Part shown: piece after piece, positions 17,186 to 26,229 of the stretch
How the letters are laid out: every line of letters begins with the position of its first letter
Numbering within the stretch: the first letter of the stretch is position 1
Assembly: GCA_964369415.1 (NCBI GenBank)
Contig: CAYJFP010000002.1
Location: 1 to 64,000 of the forward strand
Origin: SIG603 sp964369415
GTDB taxonomy: Bacteria > Bacillota > Clostridia > Oscillospirales > Acutalibacteraceae
Direction: 5' to 3'
Length of the DNA stretch: 64,000 nucleotides
Notes under the pieces: model-generated
The model's input: only the letters and a program-made list of their open reading frames with translations
The model's database searches: none
Told to the model about the DNA's origin: nothing
Translations under genes and position numbers: made by a program

Positions 17186-18789
17186 TGGAAACAATCATAT
17201 TAAATTCTAAAATAAGTGATGATATAAGAAAAGCGGGCGAAATTCTAAACGGCGGCGGACTTGTTGCAATTCCTACCGAAACTGTGTATGGACTTGCAGC
17301 AAATGCACTTGATTCAAATGCGGTTAAAAGTATTTACAAAGCAAAAGGTAGACCATCAGATAATCCGCTGATAGTCCACGTTTCTAAAGTAGGAGATGTG
17401 GAAAAGCTCGCAAAAAATATTCCAGAAATTTTTTATGTGCTTGCAGATAAATTTTGGCCAGGACCTCTTACAATTATTTTAGAAAAAAGTGAATTAATTC
17501 CACACGAAACAAGTGGTGGACTTGAAACTGCAGCCTTTAGAGTACCAGCAAATAAGACGGCAAGGGCAATTATTGAATCGGCAAATTGTCCTTTGGCAGC
17601 GCCATCGGCGAATATTTCTGGCAAGCCAAGTCCGACTAGCTTTAATCATGTTTTTGATTTTATGAATGGAAGAATTGATGCCATTGTAGAGGATAAAGAC
17701 TGTAAAGTAGGGCTAGAATCGACAGTTATAAGTCTTGTTACAAATCCACCTTTATTGTTAAGACCTGGGAAAATTTCTTTTGAAGAATTAAAAGAGACTA
17801 TAAACGATTTAGAAATTGACGATTCAATTTTTGAGCATGTTAAAGACGAGACTCAGGTTAGTTCGCCGGGAATGAAGTATAAGCATTATTCTCCAAAAGC
17901 AAAAATTATAGGATGCAAGCTATCTTTTGACGATTTTATAAAGCTTTTTGAGTGTGACAAATCTGCAAATGCACTTTGCTTTGACGGCGAAGAATTAGAG
18001 TTACCAGTACAAGCAGTTACTTATGGTGAAAGATTTGACAGTATCTCTCAAGCCAAAAACTTATTTAGTGCACTTCATAAAATTGATGAATTTGGATTTA
18101 AGAAAGTTTATGCAAGGATGCCTAAATCTAAAGGTGTTGGACTGGCGGTTTATAACAGGCTTATCAGGGCTTGTGGATTTAACGTGATTAATCCCGATGT
18201 CAAAATTATTGGTCTTACAGGTCCATCGGGAGCTGGGAAGACGACTGTTTCAAAAATCATCGAAAGGCACGGATTTAAAGTAATAGACTGCGACAAAATA
18301 ACGAAAGACCCGGCCACTTATACCGAAAACTGTCTTAAAGAGCTTGCTGATTTTTTTGGAAGTGACATTTTGGAAGACGGTGTGCTCAATAGAAGACTTT
18401 TGGCTTCAAAGGCATTTTCTTCAAAAGAAAATACTAAGGCTTTGAATGATATCACTTTTCCGTATATTTTGTTGAAAGTTGAAAAAGAAATCAATAAGAG
18501 TAAAGATGTGAACTATAAAAAAATCCTTCTCGATGCACCGACTTTGTTTGAAGCGGGTGCTGACAGATATTGCACACATATTCTTTCTGTTTCTTCATCC
18601 TATGAAACTAGAATTGAGCGAATAATTAAAAGAGACAACTTGAGTTTAGAAGAAGTAGAAAAAAGGGTTAATTCCCAAAAAGAATGTCAATACTATAATG
18701 ATAGAGCTGATTTTGTTATTGAAAATGACGATAGTGATATAGATTTAGAACAAATAAATAATTTTATTTTAAATGTAGAAAAGGAGTAA
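17185..18789 (+). CDS. Sua5 threonylcarbamoyl-AMP synthase fused to dephospho-CoA kinase
   Basis: A 534-residue two-domain protein in one continuous frame. Residues 1 to about 335 are a full Sua5/YwlC protein: IPTETVYGLAANA, KAKGRPSDNPLIVHV, APSANISGKPSPT, and the C-terminal Sua5 domain with SPGMKYKHYSPKA. It makes threonylcarbamoyl-AMP for t6A in tRNA. Residues from about 338 are a complete CoaE: Walker A GPSGAGKTTVSK (about 345), IDCDKITK, LDAPTLFEAG and the RI-x-RDNLS-x-E region; it phosphorylates dephospho-CoA to CoA. The pathways are unrelated, so the fusion is unusual. ATG 17185 overlaps the prfA stop (TGATG). Confidence 0.9.
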   Translation: METIILNSKISDDIRKAGEILNGGGLVAIPTETVYGLAANALDSNAVKSIYKAKGRPSDNPLIVHVSKVGDVEKLAKNIPEIFYVLADKFWPGPLTIILEKSELIPHETSGGLETAAFRVPANKTARAIIESANCPLAAPSANISGKPSPTSFNHVFDFMNGRIDAIVEDKDCKVGLESTVISLVTNPPLLLRPGKISFEELKETINDLEIDDSIFEHVKDETQVSSPGMKYKHYSPKAKIIGCKLSFDDFIKLFECDKSANALCFDGEELELPVQAVTYGERFDSISQAKNLFSALHKIDEFGFKKVYARMPKSKGVGLAVYNRLIRACGFNVINPDVKIIGLTGPSGAGKTTVSKIIERHGFKVIDCDKITKDPATYTENCLKELADFFGSDILEDGVLNRRLLASKAFSSKENTKALNDITFPYILLKVEKEINKSKDVNYKKILLDAPTLFEAGADRYCTHILSVSSSYETRIERIIKRDNLSLEEVEKRVNSQKECQYYNDRADFVIENDDSDIDLEQINNFILNVEKE

Positions 18790-18793
18790 TCTG

Positions 18794-20200
18794 ATGAAAA
18801 AAGAAACTGAAAAATTAAGAGATTTGCTTGTGAATAAGACTGAAAACGGCTTTTTTACAGTAAGTGAAGACGTGGCCGATGAAGCTTTTAATTTTTGTGA
18901 TGATTATAAAAAATTTCTTGACGAATCAAAAACAGAGAGAGAAGCAGCTTCATATGCTATTAAAGAAGCGAAAAGACACGGGTTTAAAAAATTTGACTTT
19001 AATAAGAAATATAAATCTGGAGACAGAGTATATATTGATAATAGAGGAAAGGCAATTTGTCTTGCGGTAATCGGTAAAAAAGGTGCAAAAAACGGTGTCA
19101 GAATAACCGCTGCACACATTGACTCACCAAGAATTGATTTAAAACCAATTCCATTGTACGAAAAAAATGAACTTGCCATGTTTAAAACACATTACTACGG
19201 TGGAATTAAAAAATTCCAATGGCTTGCGCTTCCTTTATCGATGCACGGTGTTGTGGTGAAAAAAGATGGTACAAGCGTGAATATATGTGTCGGTGAGAAG
19301 GATGGAGAACCTCAGTTTTGTATTACTGATATTTTGCCACATCTTGGCAAGGACCAATATGAAAAAAAGGTTGCGCAAGTTATTGCCGCAGAAGACATGA
19401 ATATTTTAGTTGGAAGCAGACCAGTTGACGATAAAGATGCTAAGGAAGCTTATAAACTTGCCATAATGAAAATTCTAAATGAAAAATATGATATCACCGA
19501 AGCTGATTTAATCTCTGCTGAAATAGAATTCGTACCCGCCGCAAAAGCAGTAGATGTCGGACTTGACCGCTCTATGATAGGTTCATACGGACATGACGAT
19601 AGAGTTTGTGCATATCCTGCTTTAGAGGCAATATTTGAAACAAAAGAACCACAAAGCACGGTTATCACTATTTTAGCGGACAAAGAGGAAATCGGAAGCG
19701 AAGGAAATACAGGCTTGCAGTCAGATTTTCTTAGATATTTTATTGAAGATTTAGCACAGCAAGAGGGACTTGAGGGAAGACATGTTCTGTCTAAATCTAG
19801 TTGTCTTTCAGCCGATGTTACGGCGGCGTTTGACCCAAATCACGCTTACGCCTATGATCCGCTAAATTCTTGTTATCTAAATCACGGAGCAAGCTTCTCA
19901 AAATATACAGGCAGTAGAGGAAAAAGTGGCTCGTCCGATGCAAGCGCCGAGTTTGTTGCAAGGCTTCGTAAAATGCTTGACGATGAAAAGGTGCTATGGC
20001 AAATCGGCGAACTAGGTAAGGTTGACCAAGGCGGCGGCGGTACAGTTGCGTCTATGATAGCAAACATGAATGTCGACGTAATTGACTTAGGTGTTCCAGT
20101 TCTATCAATGCATTCTCCGTTCGAAATAGTCTCAAAACTTGATGTATACATGTGTTATAAAGCAATAAAAGCGTTTTATGACTATAATGATAAGGTATAA
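18794..20200 (+). CDS. M18 family zinc aminopeptidase
   Basis: A 468-residue cytosolic metallo-aminopeptidase of the M18 (aminopeptidase I / ApeB) family, which trims N-terminal residues, often acidic ones, from peptides. Zinc and catalytic residues are visible in AAHIDSPR, SYGHDDRVCAY, DKEEIGSEGNTG and the final SMHSPFE. Length is usual. It starts 4 nt after the fusion gene behind AAGGAG and is part of the same transcript. Peptide turnover is a plausible role; specificity is not readable. Confidence 0.92.
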   Translation: MKKETEKLRDLLVNKTENGFFTVSEDVADEAFNFCDDYKKFLDESKTEREAASYAIKEAKRHGFKKFDFNKKYKSGDRVYIDNRGKAICLAVIGKKGAKNGVRITAAHIDSPRIDLKPIPLYEKNELAMFKTHYYGGIKKFQWLALPLSMHGVVVKKDGTSVNICVGEKDGEPQFCITDILPHLGKDQYEKKVAQVIAAEDMNILVGSRPVDDKDAKEAYKLAIMKILNEKYDITEADLISAEIEFVPAAKAVDVGLDRSMIGSYGHDDRVCAYPALEAIFETKEPQSTVITILADKEEIGSEGNTGLQSDFLRYFIEDLAQQEGLEGRHVLSKSSCLSADVTAAFDPNHAYAYDPLNSCYLNHGASFSKYTGSRGKSGSSDASAEFVARLRKMLDDEKVLWQIGELGKVDQGGGGTVASMIANMNVDVIDLGVPVLSMHSPFEIVSKLDVYMCYKAIKAFYDYNDKV

Positions 20201-20216
20201 GTCGGAAGTGATAAAA

Positions 20217-20678
20217 GTGTCAAAAAGTGAAAAAGCTATAGTTACTGCTTTATGTATGATTTATGATGGTGATAAAATACTTCTTCAAAACAAGGTGTCT
20301 GGTTGGGTTGGATTAACATTTCCAGGTGGACATATTGAAAAAGAAGAGTCATTTTTACTGGGAATAAAAAGAGAAATTTATGAAGAAACAGGCTTAACAA
20401 TTTACAATCCAAAACTTTGTGGAATAAAGCAGTTTCAAACAGAAAATGACGAAAGATATATTGTTATTTTCTTTAAAACTAATGAATTTAGTGGTGACTT
20501 AATTTCATCAGATGAAGGTGAAATGCTTTGGTTAGAACGAAGTGAGCTAAATGAAAACAATGTGGCAAATGGGTTTTTAGATACATTAAAAGCTTTTGAT
20601 GATGATAATATTACTGAAATAATGTATGAGCGTCACAAAAAAGACGATGCCTTTGAATGGATTTTGAAATTCAACTAA
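20217..20678 (+). CDS. Nudix hydrolase, MutT-like
   Basis: A 153-residue Nudix protein. The Nudix box is complete: GGHIEKEESF followed by KREIYEETGL, giving Gx5Ex7REUxEExGU. The C-terminal part resembles 8-oxo-dGTP diphosphatases, which clean oxidised nucleotides, but the substrate is not certain. GTG 20217 is 8 nt after GGAAG and is preferred; an upstream in-frame ATG at 20178 lies inside the aminopeptidase gene. It is the last gene before a convergent terminator. Confidence 0.85.
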   Translation: MSKSEKAIVTALCMIYDGDKILLQNKVSGWVGLTFPGGHIEKEESFLLGIKREIYEETGLTIYNPKLCGIKQFQTENDERYIVIFFKTNEFSGDLISSDEGEMLWLERSELNENNVANGFLDTLKAFDDDNITEIMYERHKKDDAFEWILKFN

Positions 20679-20744
20679 AAATAATGATTAAATACACTTT
20701 TTAGCAGTCAAACTTTTAATTAATTAAATAATAGACAAATAAAA

Positions 20745-20781
20745 AAACCAAGCTGTCACCATTATGAAGACAGCTTGGTTT
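20745..20781. terminator. Bidirectional terminator between Nudix and PrsA-like genes
   Basis: Arms AAACCAAGCTGTC and GACAGCTTGGTTT pair perfectly. A-run on the left and T-run on the right let it serve both converging transcripts. Confidence 0.85.
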
Positions 20782-20796
20782 AATTTTATGCATTAT

Positions 20797-21822
20797 TTAG
20801 TATTCATTCAAAATATATTCAACACTATCAGTCACGTTTTCGTTAACCTCTAAAGTAGGGGAGATATTAGCTAGTGCATCTTCTGAAATATAGGCGTTGA
20901 ATTCATCGCCTTTCATCTCAAAAAGTATGGTGCTAAGGGTGTAATCATCAGAAAGAATATTGGGAATTTCTCCCTCTATAGGAAGTTTTCTTAGCAAAAC
21001 CATCTTATCTTCTGAAATGAAAATTTCCATTTCACTGTCCGCCATTGCATCTAGATTTTCTTTAAAATTCGGTGGAAATGAATTTGAATCGGTGTCGTTT
21101 AGCATTAGATTATAGGGAACACCAGATGGGTATAGACCTTCGTTATACGCTTCTTCGGCAAGCGTTAGCATGTCTTCACCATTTTTTATCCTATCAGAAT
21201 ATTCACTTAATTTTTCTTCGGTTGTTTTTAATTCTTCTTCACTAATAAGCTCACCAGTTTCTGAATTATAAACCGTCAAAAACATGAACTCATAAGCATA
21301 TTTTCCGCTTATGATGTAATCGCTTATTTCGTTTTCGGAAACTGCGAACATTCCGTCACCAGTGTATAGTTCTGAAAATATTTTGCCAAGCTTTACGTTA
21401 TAAACCGAAAAGGCAAGATTAAATTCTTCTTTGCTGACGCCTGATTTTTCAAATCCACTTTCCAAGTTGCTCCATTGAAGCTCTGTTTGATAATCCGCAA
21501 GCTCATTGTCTTCTTCGGTAAGCTCTAAACCTAGTTCGTCAAACTTGCTCTCTATCCAAAAATAGTTTAGGCAGTAAGTCATGGTCTTGTTTTCGATATA
21601 TTCAGTTCCACTCATTCCATTAACATCTTCGGGCTCTGGATAGACTATCTCTCCATCGTCATTCTGATAAACAGATGTATTATACGCTAGGTTTTTAAAA
21701 TAGCTGTACATACCTTTAGATATTTCATACTCACCATATTTCATGGCATAAGATGGGGTAGAACAGGCGTTTAATATGATTATACAGAATAATACCGTCA
21801 AAACTAAAAATGATTTTTTCAT
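20797..21822 (-). CDS. PrsA/SurA-like lipoprotein foldase
   Basis: A 341-residue secreted lipoprotein. The signal sequence ends in the lipobox LNAC (cysteine about residue 20). The middle is helical and acidic (SurA N-like); the region starting YAYEFMFLTVYN could be a weak PPIase-type fold, but no clear parvulin domain is readable. It follows mfd by 12 nt in the order pth-mfd-foldase, which is common in Clostridia and supports a surface chaperone role. Lgt at 4470 would lipidate it. The PPIase assignment is inference; lipoprotein status is seen. Confidence 0.68.
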   Translation of the reverse strand: MKKSFLVLTVLFCIIILNACSTPSYAMKYGEYEISKGMYSYFKNLAYNTSVYQNDDGEIVYPEPEDVNGMSGTEYIENKTMTYCLNYFWIESKFDELGLELTEEDNELADYQTELQWSNLESGFEKSGVSKEEFNLAFSVYNVKLGKIFSELYTGDGMFAVSENEISDYIISGKYAYEFMFLTVYNSETGELISEEELKTTEEKLSEYSDRIKNGEDMLTLAEEAYNEGLYPSGVPYNLMLNDTDSNSFPPNFKENLDAMADSEMEIFISEDKMVLLRKLPIEGEIPNILSDDYTLSTILFEMKGDEFNAYISEDALANISPTLEVNENVTDSVEYILNEY

Positions 21823-21834
21823 TCAATTTCTCCT

Positions 21835-24800
21835 TTATTCACTCATTGCTTTTAATGCATCTTCCAAAACGTCTATCGCCTCTCTTCCAGAAAGCTTAAT
21901 ACTTAAATAAGGAGAAGTTCCAGCATTTAAGAGCACTTTGCCTTTCATAGCGCCTATCAGTTTTGAAATTTTTTCCATGTCTATTCTATCTAAATAAAGC
22001 AAAATACTTTGCCCTTGTTGCTTAACTTCTGTAATGTAAAGTGAAGCGGCAGTACTTCTTAGAAGAGCGATGTCGATAAGCCCCTGAACAGCCGCTGGTG
22101 GCTCACCGAACCTATCGATAAGTTCGTCGATAACATCACAAGAGTCGTCATAATCCCTGATGTCGGCGATTTTTCTATAAACTTCAAGTCTTTGGCTAGT
22201 ACTGCTGATATAATCTTCTGGGATATGTGCATTCATCTGCATGTCTACGGTACATTCTCTATTTTCTACAGGTGGTTCTTCACCTTTGATTAATGAAACG
22301 GCTTCATTTAGTAGTTTAAGATACATGTCATATCCAACGTTTTCCATATGGCCGTGCTGTTCTCCGCCTAGTACATTACCAGCGCCTCTTATCTCTAAGT
22401 CTCTTATAGCGATTTTGAATCCGCTTCCAAATTCGGTGAATTCTCTTATTGCGGATAGTCTTTTTTGTGCAATTTCAGAGAGAACTTTATTTGGTGCATA
22501 AGTAAAGTATGCATAGGCTCTTCTGTTGCTTCGTCCTACACGGCCTCTAATTTGATGAAGTTGTGAAAGTCCCATTTTATCGGCATTGTCTATGATGAGT
22601 GTATTTGCATTTGGAATATCCACGCCTGTTTCAATGATAGTTGTGCAAACTAGAACATCAATTTCGTGCTCGACAAGCTGTCTCCACACTTCGGAAAGTT
22701 CATGCTCTTCCATTTTTCCGTGTCCGATTCCGATTCTAGCACTTGGAATTCTTGAATTAATTCCCGAAGCAACTCTTTCGATAGATGCAACATCGTTGTG
22801 AAGATAAAAAACTTGCCCACCACGCCTTAACTCTTTGTTAATCGCATCGGTTATAATACCGCTGTCATATTCAAGTACATAACTTTGAACTGGGTGTCTG
22901 TCATGTGGTGCTTCTTCGATTACCGACATGTCCCTTATGCCCGATAAAGCCATGTTAAGTGTTCTTGGAATAGGTGTAGCTGAAAGCGTTAGAACATCGG
23001 TGGAAGTGCACATTTCTTTGAATTTTTCCTTTTGTGCTACACCGAATCGTTGCTCCTCGTCGATAATAACTAAGCCTAAGTCTCTAAACTGAACATCTTT
23101 TGAAACCAATCTATGCGTTCCAACTACAACATCGACAGAACCGCTTTTAAGCTTTCTAATAATTTCATCTTGTTGTCTTGGAGTTCGAAATCTTGAAAGG
23201 AGCTCAACATTTATTGGAAAGTTTTCCATTCTTTTCAAAACGCTTTGGAAGTGTTGCCAAGCTAGAATGGTTGTAGGAACTAAAATTGCACATTGTTTCC
23301 CCGCAGTTACACATTTAAAAGCTGCCCTAAGTGCGACCTCGGTTTTTCCGAATCCAACGTCACCACAAAGTAGTCTTTCCATAGGAACTATGGATTCCAT
23401 ATCGTTTTTAATTTCACTGATACATCTAAGTTGGTCTTCAGTTTCCTCATATTCAAAATATGACTCAAAGTCTCTTTGCCATGTATCATCCTCTGGGAAG
23501 GCAAAGCCTTTTTGCTCCATTCTTTTGGCATAGAGTTTAATAAGATCCATTGCTATATCTTTTACGGCACTTCGTACCCTTGTCTTAGCCTTTTGCCATT
23601 CGGCACCACCGATTCTATGAAGTTTAACAGCGTTGTCCTCTTTTGGCCCGATGTATTTTGCCACCATATCAAGCTGTGTTACAGGAACATATAGGACATC
23701 TTTTTTAGCGTATTCAATCTTTATATAGTCTTTCAATATCCCTTTGACTTCAATTTTGTGGATTCCAAGAAAAACACCGATACCATGCGTACTATGAACC
23801 ACATAGTCGCCAACACTTAATTCGGCTAAGCTATATATATCTTGTGAATGTTTATTTTTCTTCTTTTTCTTTTTTGTAGAATCACTAGAGCTTGTGATTC
23901 TGCCTTGAGAAATAAGAACAAAATCAGATGATGGAATTTCCACACCTGCCGATAATGAACCATTTGTCACGATAACCGTTGACTTTTGTACAGTTGTAAA
24001 ATCCTTTAAATAATCAGCGGGAATTCCAGCGGCTTTTAAGTCGTTTGCCAGATTAATTGCGGCTTTTTCGGTTCCACCTAGAACTACACATCTCAACTTT
24101 CGGTGCAAAAATGCGTGTAAATCTTCTATCAATAAGTCATTACTTCCGCCCCATAAAGATACCTGTTTCACATTCATATTGACAAGTGCTTTTGTCGGAA
24201 CTTCATAAGTGCCCCTTGCAAAAGTGTCAAGGAATAACGATGGAAGCTCTTCGGATTTTGTGAGGGCATAGACAAAGTCTTCACTAAACTTATCTATACC
24301 TTTATATACCATTCCTTCATTTAATAAGTCCTTGATGTCTTCGCTCCACTGCCAAGAGGTGGTCTTGAGTCGGTCTTTTAATTTGCTAAATTCGGAATAA
24401 ACCACTAAAGAATCATCACTCTTAAAATAATCAAATAGGGTAGATGGCTTATCGTAAATTAGTGATATATACTTATCAAGATTATATATATGAAGACCGT
24501 TATCAAGTTTTTGACAGTCTTTTTCCAAATTTTCTTTAACCTTCGGTGCGTGTTTACCTTTTATGGTTTTCATATATTCACGAATCTTTTTTGATAAATT
24601 AAGATTGCTTTTTGGAATTACTTCGAGTGATGGAGATAAGTTTACGAAGTCCAAATTTTCTTCTCTTCTTTGTGTATCCATGTCAAAAGAAGAGATACTG
24701 TCAATGTCATCGCCCCAGTATTCTATTCGTATAGGTTTAGATGACCCCGGCGGATAAAAGTCGACAATTCCACCACGGTGGCTGAATTGTCCTATTCCAT

Positions 24801-25299
24801 CAATTTGTTCAGCTCTTTGATAACCACATAAAAGCAGTAATTCTAAGAGCTTGTTTTGTGGAAAACTCTCTCCAGAATTTATTATCGTAGTTCTTTTTTC
24901 TAAATCAGATTTTGGAAGTGTATACTGTAAAGCCGCATCGATAGAAGCCACGATACAGTCGCAATTTCCTGAAATAAATCTAGTCAAAGCCTCAAGTCGT
25001 TGCTGTTCATACTCATGTGAACTAATGGCAGCATCTCTCAAATTGAAATCACGGCTTGGGTACAATGAGCACTTAAGTCCCATGCTGTTTAAATCCTGAA
25101 AAACTTTGTAGCAATCAGCCTCGTCAGGACACAGAAACAAAACTTTCCTACCATGCTCTTTAAAAAGAGAGTAGCAAAGCATTGACTTATGTATAGAAGA
25201 AAGTCCAGTGACAACAGCAGGAGTCATGGAACTTCTTACAGCGTCCGAAACTGCATTATATTCTGCCGAATGTTTTAAAATATCTTTAATAAATTTCAT
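21835..25299 (-). CDS. mfd: Transcription-repair coupling factor
   Basis: A 1154-residue superfamily 2 translocase that pushes stalled RNA polymerase off damaged DNA and recruits UvrA. The N-terminal third is UvrB-like (QIDGIGQFSHRGGIVDFYPPG). The RNA polymerase-binding CarD-like domain begins near residue 490 with SVGDYVVHSTHGIGVFLGI. Walker A is GDVGFGKTEVALRAAFK (about 643), the DEEQ box follows near 744 (IIDEEQRFGV), and QIRGRVGRSNRRAYAY closes the helicase. A lysine-rich run (KKKKKKNK) precedes the CarD-like domain. Start ATG follows GAGGTTGAT, 7 nt after pth. Confidence 0.95.
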   Translation of the reverse strand: MKFIKDILKHSAEYNAVSDAVRSSMTPAVVTGLSSIHKSMLCYSLFKEHGRKVLFLCPDEADCYKVFQDLNSMGLKCSLYPSRDFNLRDAAISSHEYEQQRLEALTRFISGNCDCIVASIDAALQYTLPKSDLEKRTTIINSGESFPQNKLLELLLLCGYQRAEQIDGIGQFSHRGGIVDFYPPGSSKPIRIEYWGDDIDSISSFDMDTQRREENLDFVNLSPSLEVIPKSNLNLSKKIREYMKTIKGKHAPKVKENLEKDCQKLDNGLHIYNLDKYISLIYDKPSTLFDYFKSDDSLVVYSEFSKLKDRLKTTSWQWSEDIKDLLNEGMVYKGIDKFSEDFVYALTKSEELPSLFLDTFARGTYEVPTKALVNMNVKQVSLWGGSNDLLIEDLHAFLHRKLRCVVLGGTEKAAINLANDLKAAGIPADYLKDFTTVQKSTVIVTNGSLSAGVEIPSSDFVLISQGRITSSSDSTKKKKKKNKHSQDIYSLAELSVGDYVVHSTHGIGVFLGIHKIEVKGILKDYIKIEYAKKDVLYVPVTQLDMVAKYIGPKEDNAVKLHRIGGAEWQKAKTRVRSAVKDIAMDLIKLYAKRMEQKGFAFPEDDTWQRDFESYFEYEETEDQLRCISEIKNDMESIVPMERLLCGDVGFGKTEVALRAAFKCVTAGKQCAILVPTTILAWQHFQSVLKRMENFPINVELLSRFRTPRQQDEIIRKLKSGSVDVVVGTHRLVSKDVQFRDLGLVIIDEEQRFGVAQKEKFKEMCTSTDVLTLSATPIPRTLNMALSGIRDMSVIEEAPHDRHPVQSYVLEYDSGIITDAINKELRRGGQVFYLHNDVASIERVASGINSRIPSARIGIGHGKMEEHELSEVWRQLVEHEIDVLVCTTIIETGVDIPNANTLIIDNADKMGLSQLHQIRGRVGRSNRRAYAYFTYAPNKVLSEIAQKRLSAIREFTEFGSGFKIAIRDLEIRGAGNVLGGEQHGHMENVGYDMYLKLLNEAVSLIKGEEPPVENRECTVDMQMNAHIPEDYISSTSQRLEVYRKIADIRDYDDSCDVIDELIDRFGEPPAAVQGLIDIALLRSTAASLYITEVKQQGQSILLYLDRIDMEKISKLIGAMKGKVLLNAGTSPYLSIKLSGREAIDVLEDALKAMSE

Positions 25300-25306
25300 A
25301 TCAACC

Positions 25307-25912
25307 TCAAGAATTATATAGATTCATGGCTTTATCTGTTTCTCCACTTATAATAAGCTCAGCGGCAAGAGATGCCTTTTGAATTGATTCTTTCATAAGT
25401 TTTTCTTCATTTGTAGAAAAAGTAGATAAGACCCAATCTGCCAAATTATAGTCAGGATGCGGTTTTTTACCAATTCCAATTTTGATTCTTAAAAAATCTT
25501 GACTGCCGCTTAAATAAATAATATTTTTAACTCCGTTTTGACCGCCGTCACTGCCTTTTCTTCTTATTCTCATACTACCAGGTTCAAGTGAAATATCATC
25601 GAATACGAGGAGTACCTTTTCAGGTGCAATTTTATAGAAATTCATCGCTTGAACAACGGATTCACCAGATAAATTCATGAAAGTATCTGGTTTTAAAAGC
25701 AAGATTTTCTTCTCATTAATCGTAAGTGAAGAAGTTAAACCTTTGAACTTTAATTTATTCACTTTTACATTATATTTTTGGGCTATGCTATCTATGACCA
25801 TAAAGCCGGCATTATGCCTTGTATTTTCATACTTCTTACCCGGATTTCCAAGTCCCACTATCATAAAATCTATAGGACTGTTAGTTTCTTTTTCTTTCTT
25901 TTTAAAAAACAT
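25307..25912 (-). CDS. pth: Peptidyl-tRNA hydrolase
   Basis: A 201-residue Pth that frees tRNA from prematurely released peptidyl-tRNA. Motifs: VGLGNPGKKYENTRHNAGF with the catalytic histidine, LLKPDTFMNLSGESV, and GSDGGQNGVKNI. The frame is open 75 nt further upstream, but that segment lies in the promoter (25959-25987), so ATG 25912, behind GGTGA, is the start. The N-terminal 15 residues before the core are lysine-rich. It leads the pth-mfd-foldase operon. Confidence 0.93.
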   Translation of the reverse strand: MFFKKKEKETNSPIDFMIVGLGNPGKKYENTRHNAGFMVIDSIAQKYNVKVNKLKFKGLTSSLTINEKKILLLKPDTFMNLSGESVVQAMNFYKIAPEKVLLVFDDISLEPGSMRIRRKGSDGGQNGVKNIIYLSGSQDFLRIKIGIGKKPHPDYNLADWVLSTFSTNEEKLMKESIQKASLAAELIISGETDKAMNLYNS

Positions 25913-25958
25913 ATTTTCACCGTTCTTAATTAGTTTTAATGCAATATTTACATCCGTA

Positions 25959-25987
25959 ATTATATATTTATTTGAAAAAAAAGACAA
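25959..25987 (-). promoter_or_regulatory. Promoter of pth-mfd operon
   Basis: On the minus strand TTGTCT, 17 bp, TATAAT. The predicted transcript begins near 25952, 40 nt before the pth ATG at 25912. Confidence 0.6.
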
Positions 25988-26159
25988 GCGAAATTTGTTA
26001 ATAATAAAATTTATTAATTATTTTTACATTTTAGAATTATAGATACTTTATTATAGGTTAAAACGTACAATTATTGTTTGATTTCATATTTAAATTAATC
26101 TAAAATGCCAAATTATTATATTTAATAAAAATTCTATAGTATTTTATCTGATTTCTTGC

Positions 26160-26206
26160 TATAATATGTAGGCAAAAAAGGAAAAAGTCCGACAAAAGTT
26201 CGGATT
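26160..26206 (+). promoter_or_regulatory. ppdK -10 element and 5' hairpin
   Basis: TATAAT at 26160-26165 follows a T-rich stretch without a clear -35. A 7-bp stem, AGTCCGA with TCGGATT, occupies 26186-26206, near the predicted 5' end, before the strong TTAGGAGG. Such 5' stems can stabilise abundant mRNAs; that role is inferred. Confidence 0.4.
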
Positions 26207-26229
26207 AATTTTTTAGGAGGTATTATTTA

